Assembly: GCA_016783905.1 (NCBI GenBank)
Contig: JADHVQ010000012.1
Location: forward strand, 1-41,501
Direction of reading: 5' to 3'
Source: Bacteroidales bacterium
GTDB lineage: Bacteria > Bacteroidota > Bacteroidia > Bacteroidales > FEN-979
Length of the DNA stretch: 41,501 bases
The first letter of the stretch is position 1. The number at the start of each line of letters is the position of its first letter. Shown one piece after another: positions 40,390 to 41,501 of the stretch. Below the pieces are notes generated by a model. That model was not told the DNA's origin, made no database searches, and saw nothing but the letters and a program-made list of their open reading frames with translations. A program made the translations under genes and the position numbers.

Positions 40390-41501
40390 ATGTTTGAACA
40401 AACCTTCAAAAACATCGACGATATCCTACACAAAGATGCCGGATGTAGCAGTGAACTAGATTACGTCGAACAAACCTCCTGGATTCTCTTTCTAAAATAC
40501 CTGGACGACCTGGAAAAGGATAGAAAAACAGCATCCGAACTATCTGGCAAAACCTATAATTGCATTATACGCCCTGAGTTCACATGGGATGTTTGGGCGG
40601 CACCCAGGGGCAAAGACGGAAAGATCGACCACCACAGGGCGCTTACCGGAGATGATTTGAGGGAGTTTGTCGACCAGAAGCTATTCCCCTACTTGAAAAA
40701 GTTTAAGACCGAAGCTGAGAGTGCAGATACGATCGAATACAAGATCGGTGAAATTTTTAGTGAACTGAAAAACCGGCTTCAAAGTGGATATAACCTCCGG
40801 GAAGTGATCAACTTGATTGATGAGCTCCGCTTCCGTTCACATGCCGAGAAACATGAAATGTCGCACCTGTACGAAGCCAAGATCAAAAACATGGGTAATG
40901 CGGGTCGGAATGGTGGGGAGTACTATACCCCTCGTCCGTTGATCAAAAGTATCGTGAAGGTAGTTGCACCGACCATTGGCGACACAATTTATGATGGTGC
41001 GGTAGGTTCAGCAGGCTTCCTGGTTGAATCGTTTGAATACATGAAGCAGAAAAAACTTACCACCCAGGAAGCAGAGATCCTTCAAAAAAAGACCTTCTAT
41101 GGCAAAGAGAAGAAGTCTCTTGCTTACATCATCGGCATCATGAACATGATCCTGCATGGGATCGAAGCCCCCAATATCATTCACACGAATACACTGGCCG
41201 AAAACCTGTCCGATATCCAGGAACGGGATCGGTACGATATTGTTTTAGCTAATCCACCGTTCGGTGGCAAAGAGAGGGCAGAGGTTCAGCAAAACTTCCC
41301 GATCAAGACCGGGGAGACTGCTTTTCTCTTTTTGCAGCATTTCATAAAGATCCTAAAAGCAGGAGGTCGGGCAGGAGTCGTGATCAAGAATACATTCCTA
41401 TCCAACACCGACAATGCTTCCATAAGTTTACGAAAGTTACTGCTTGAAAGTTGTAATCTCCATACCGTACTGGATCTGCCAGGGGGTGCATTTACAGGTG
41501 C
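40390..41501 (+). CDS. hsdM: Type I restriction-modification N6-adenine methyltransferase HsdM, N-terminal 370 residues
   Basis: The frame opens at the ATG at 40390 and is still open at the window end. The N-terminal HsdM domain is recognisable (MFEQTFKNIDDILHKDAG, QTSWILFLKYLDDLEKD). The catalytic core follows: GGEYYTPRPLIKSIV, the AdoMet motif I variant YDGAVGSAGFLVESF, and motif IV NPPFGG (Asn288) characteristic of N6-adenine transfer. It would methylate the host target of a type I system with HsdS and HsdR, which should lie beyond the edge. It has its own promoter and marks the likely start of a defence locus. Confidence 0.93.
   Translation, partial: MFEQTFKNIDDILHKDAGCSSELDYVEQTSWILFLKYLDDLEKDRKTASELSGKTYNCIIRPEFTWDVWAAPRGKDGKIDHHRALTGDDLREFVDQKLFPYLKKFKTEAESADTIEYKIGEIFSELKNRLQSGYNLREVINLIDELRFRSHAEKHEMSHLYEAKIKNMGNAGRNGGEYYTPRPLIKSIVKVVAPTIGDTIYDGAVGSAGFLVESFEYMKQKKLTTQEAEILQKKTFYGKEKKSLAYIIGIMNMILHGIEAPNIIHTNTLAENLSDIQERDRYDIVLANPPFGGKERAEVQQNFPIKTGETAFLFLQHFIKILKAGGRAGVVIKNTFLSNTDNASISLRKLLLESCNLHTVLDLPGGAFTG

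Noticed and set aside
40155-40397. 80-residue plus-strand frame before hsdM
   Set aside because: Protein-unlike composition, runs through the hsdM promoter and into the hsdM start.

Overview
The window looks like a chromosomal segment of a strictly or facultatively anaerobic Bacteroidota member, most likely from the Bacteroidales/Marinilabiliales side. The evidence is a set of clear Bacteroidota promoters (TAnnTTTG at -7, several with TTTG/TTG about 16-20 nt upstream), two surface proteins with type IX secretion (T9SS) C-terminal domains, an EF-G2-type GTPase-dead EF-G paralog, a large propeller histidine kinase, a MacAB-type exporter with two separate permeases, and fused isobutyryl-CoA mutase with butyrate kinase. 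No rRNA, tRNA, CRISPR array, integrase or transposase was seen.

Layout. 1-5.9 kb (minus): acyl-CoA metabolism operon: acyl-CoA dehydrogenase, IcmF-type fused acyl-CoA mutase, butyrate kinase, then a metallo-beta-lactamase-fold hydrolase cut by the window edge. 6.1-7.4 kb: outer-membrane porin. 7.4-11.2 kb (minus): holo-ACP synthase, AMP-forming acyl-CoA/acetyl-CoA synthetase, a stand-alone carrier protein and a Kbl-like alpha-oxoamine synthase, forming a compact apparent pathway; a divergent iron-type alcohol dehydrogenase follows. 12.4-17.1 kb: MFS exporter, EF-G2-like factor, PfkB sugar/nucleoside kinase. 17.1-18.4 kb: a shrunken MsrB-MsrA lipoprotein and an exosortase-like membrane protein. 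18.4-22.8 kb (minus): ABC ATPase, two MacB-like permeases (one with an internal deletion) and a MacA-like adaptor. 23.0-26.4 kb: a second EF-G paralog convergent with a DEAD-box helicase. 26.5-28.6 kb: frameshifted sortilin/BNR-type T9SS protein. 28.6-36.1 kb: a GH130-like glycoside phosphorylase fused to a CheY-like receiver, a GT4 glycosyltransferase, a tiny ORF and a propeller histidine kinase that has no receiver or DNA-binding output of its own. 36.1-40.0 kb: DUF2784-like membrane protein, a T9SS protein with a 203-residue tandem duplication, and an AI-2E family transporter. 40.4 kb to the end: start of a type I restriction-modification HsdM.

The most interesting items are (i) the GH130-receiver fusion beside an orphan histidine kinase and a GT4, which suggests that carbohydrate phosphorolysis may be a direct output of a phosphorelay; (ii) the AcpS / AMP-ligase / carrier protein / Kbl-like set, which looks like a carrier-protein-dependent alpha-aminoketone pathway; (iii) at least eight loci with short tandem repeats of 7-9 nt, each with a different unit sequence, most at stop codons or in tight gene junctions and one inserted in frame inside a kinase gene; and (iv) several genes with what look like clean internal deletions (MsrBA, one MacB permease, the BNR protein), which are either real genome decay or an assembly effect.
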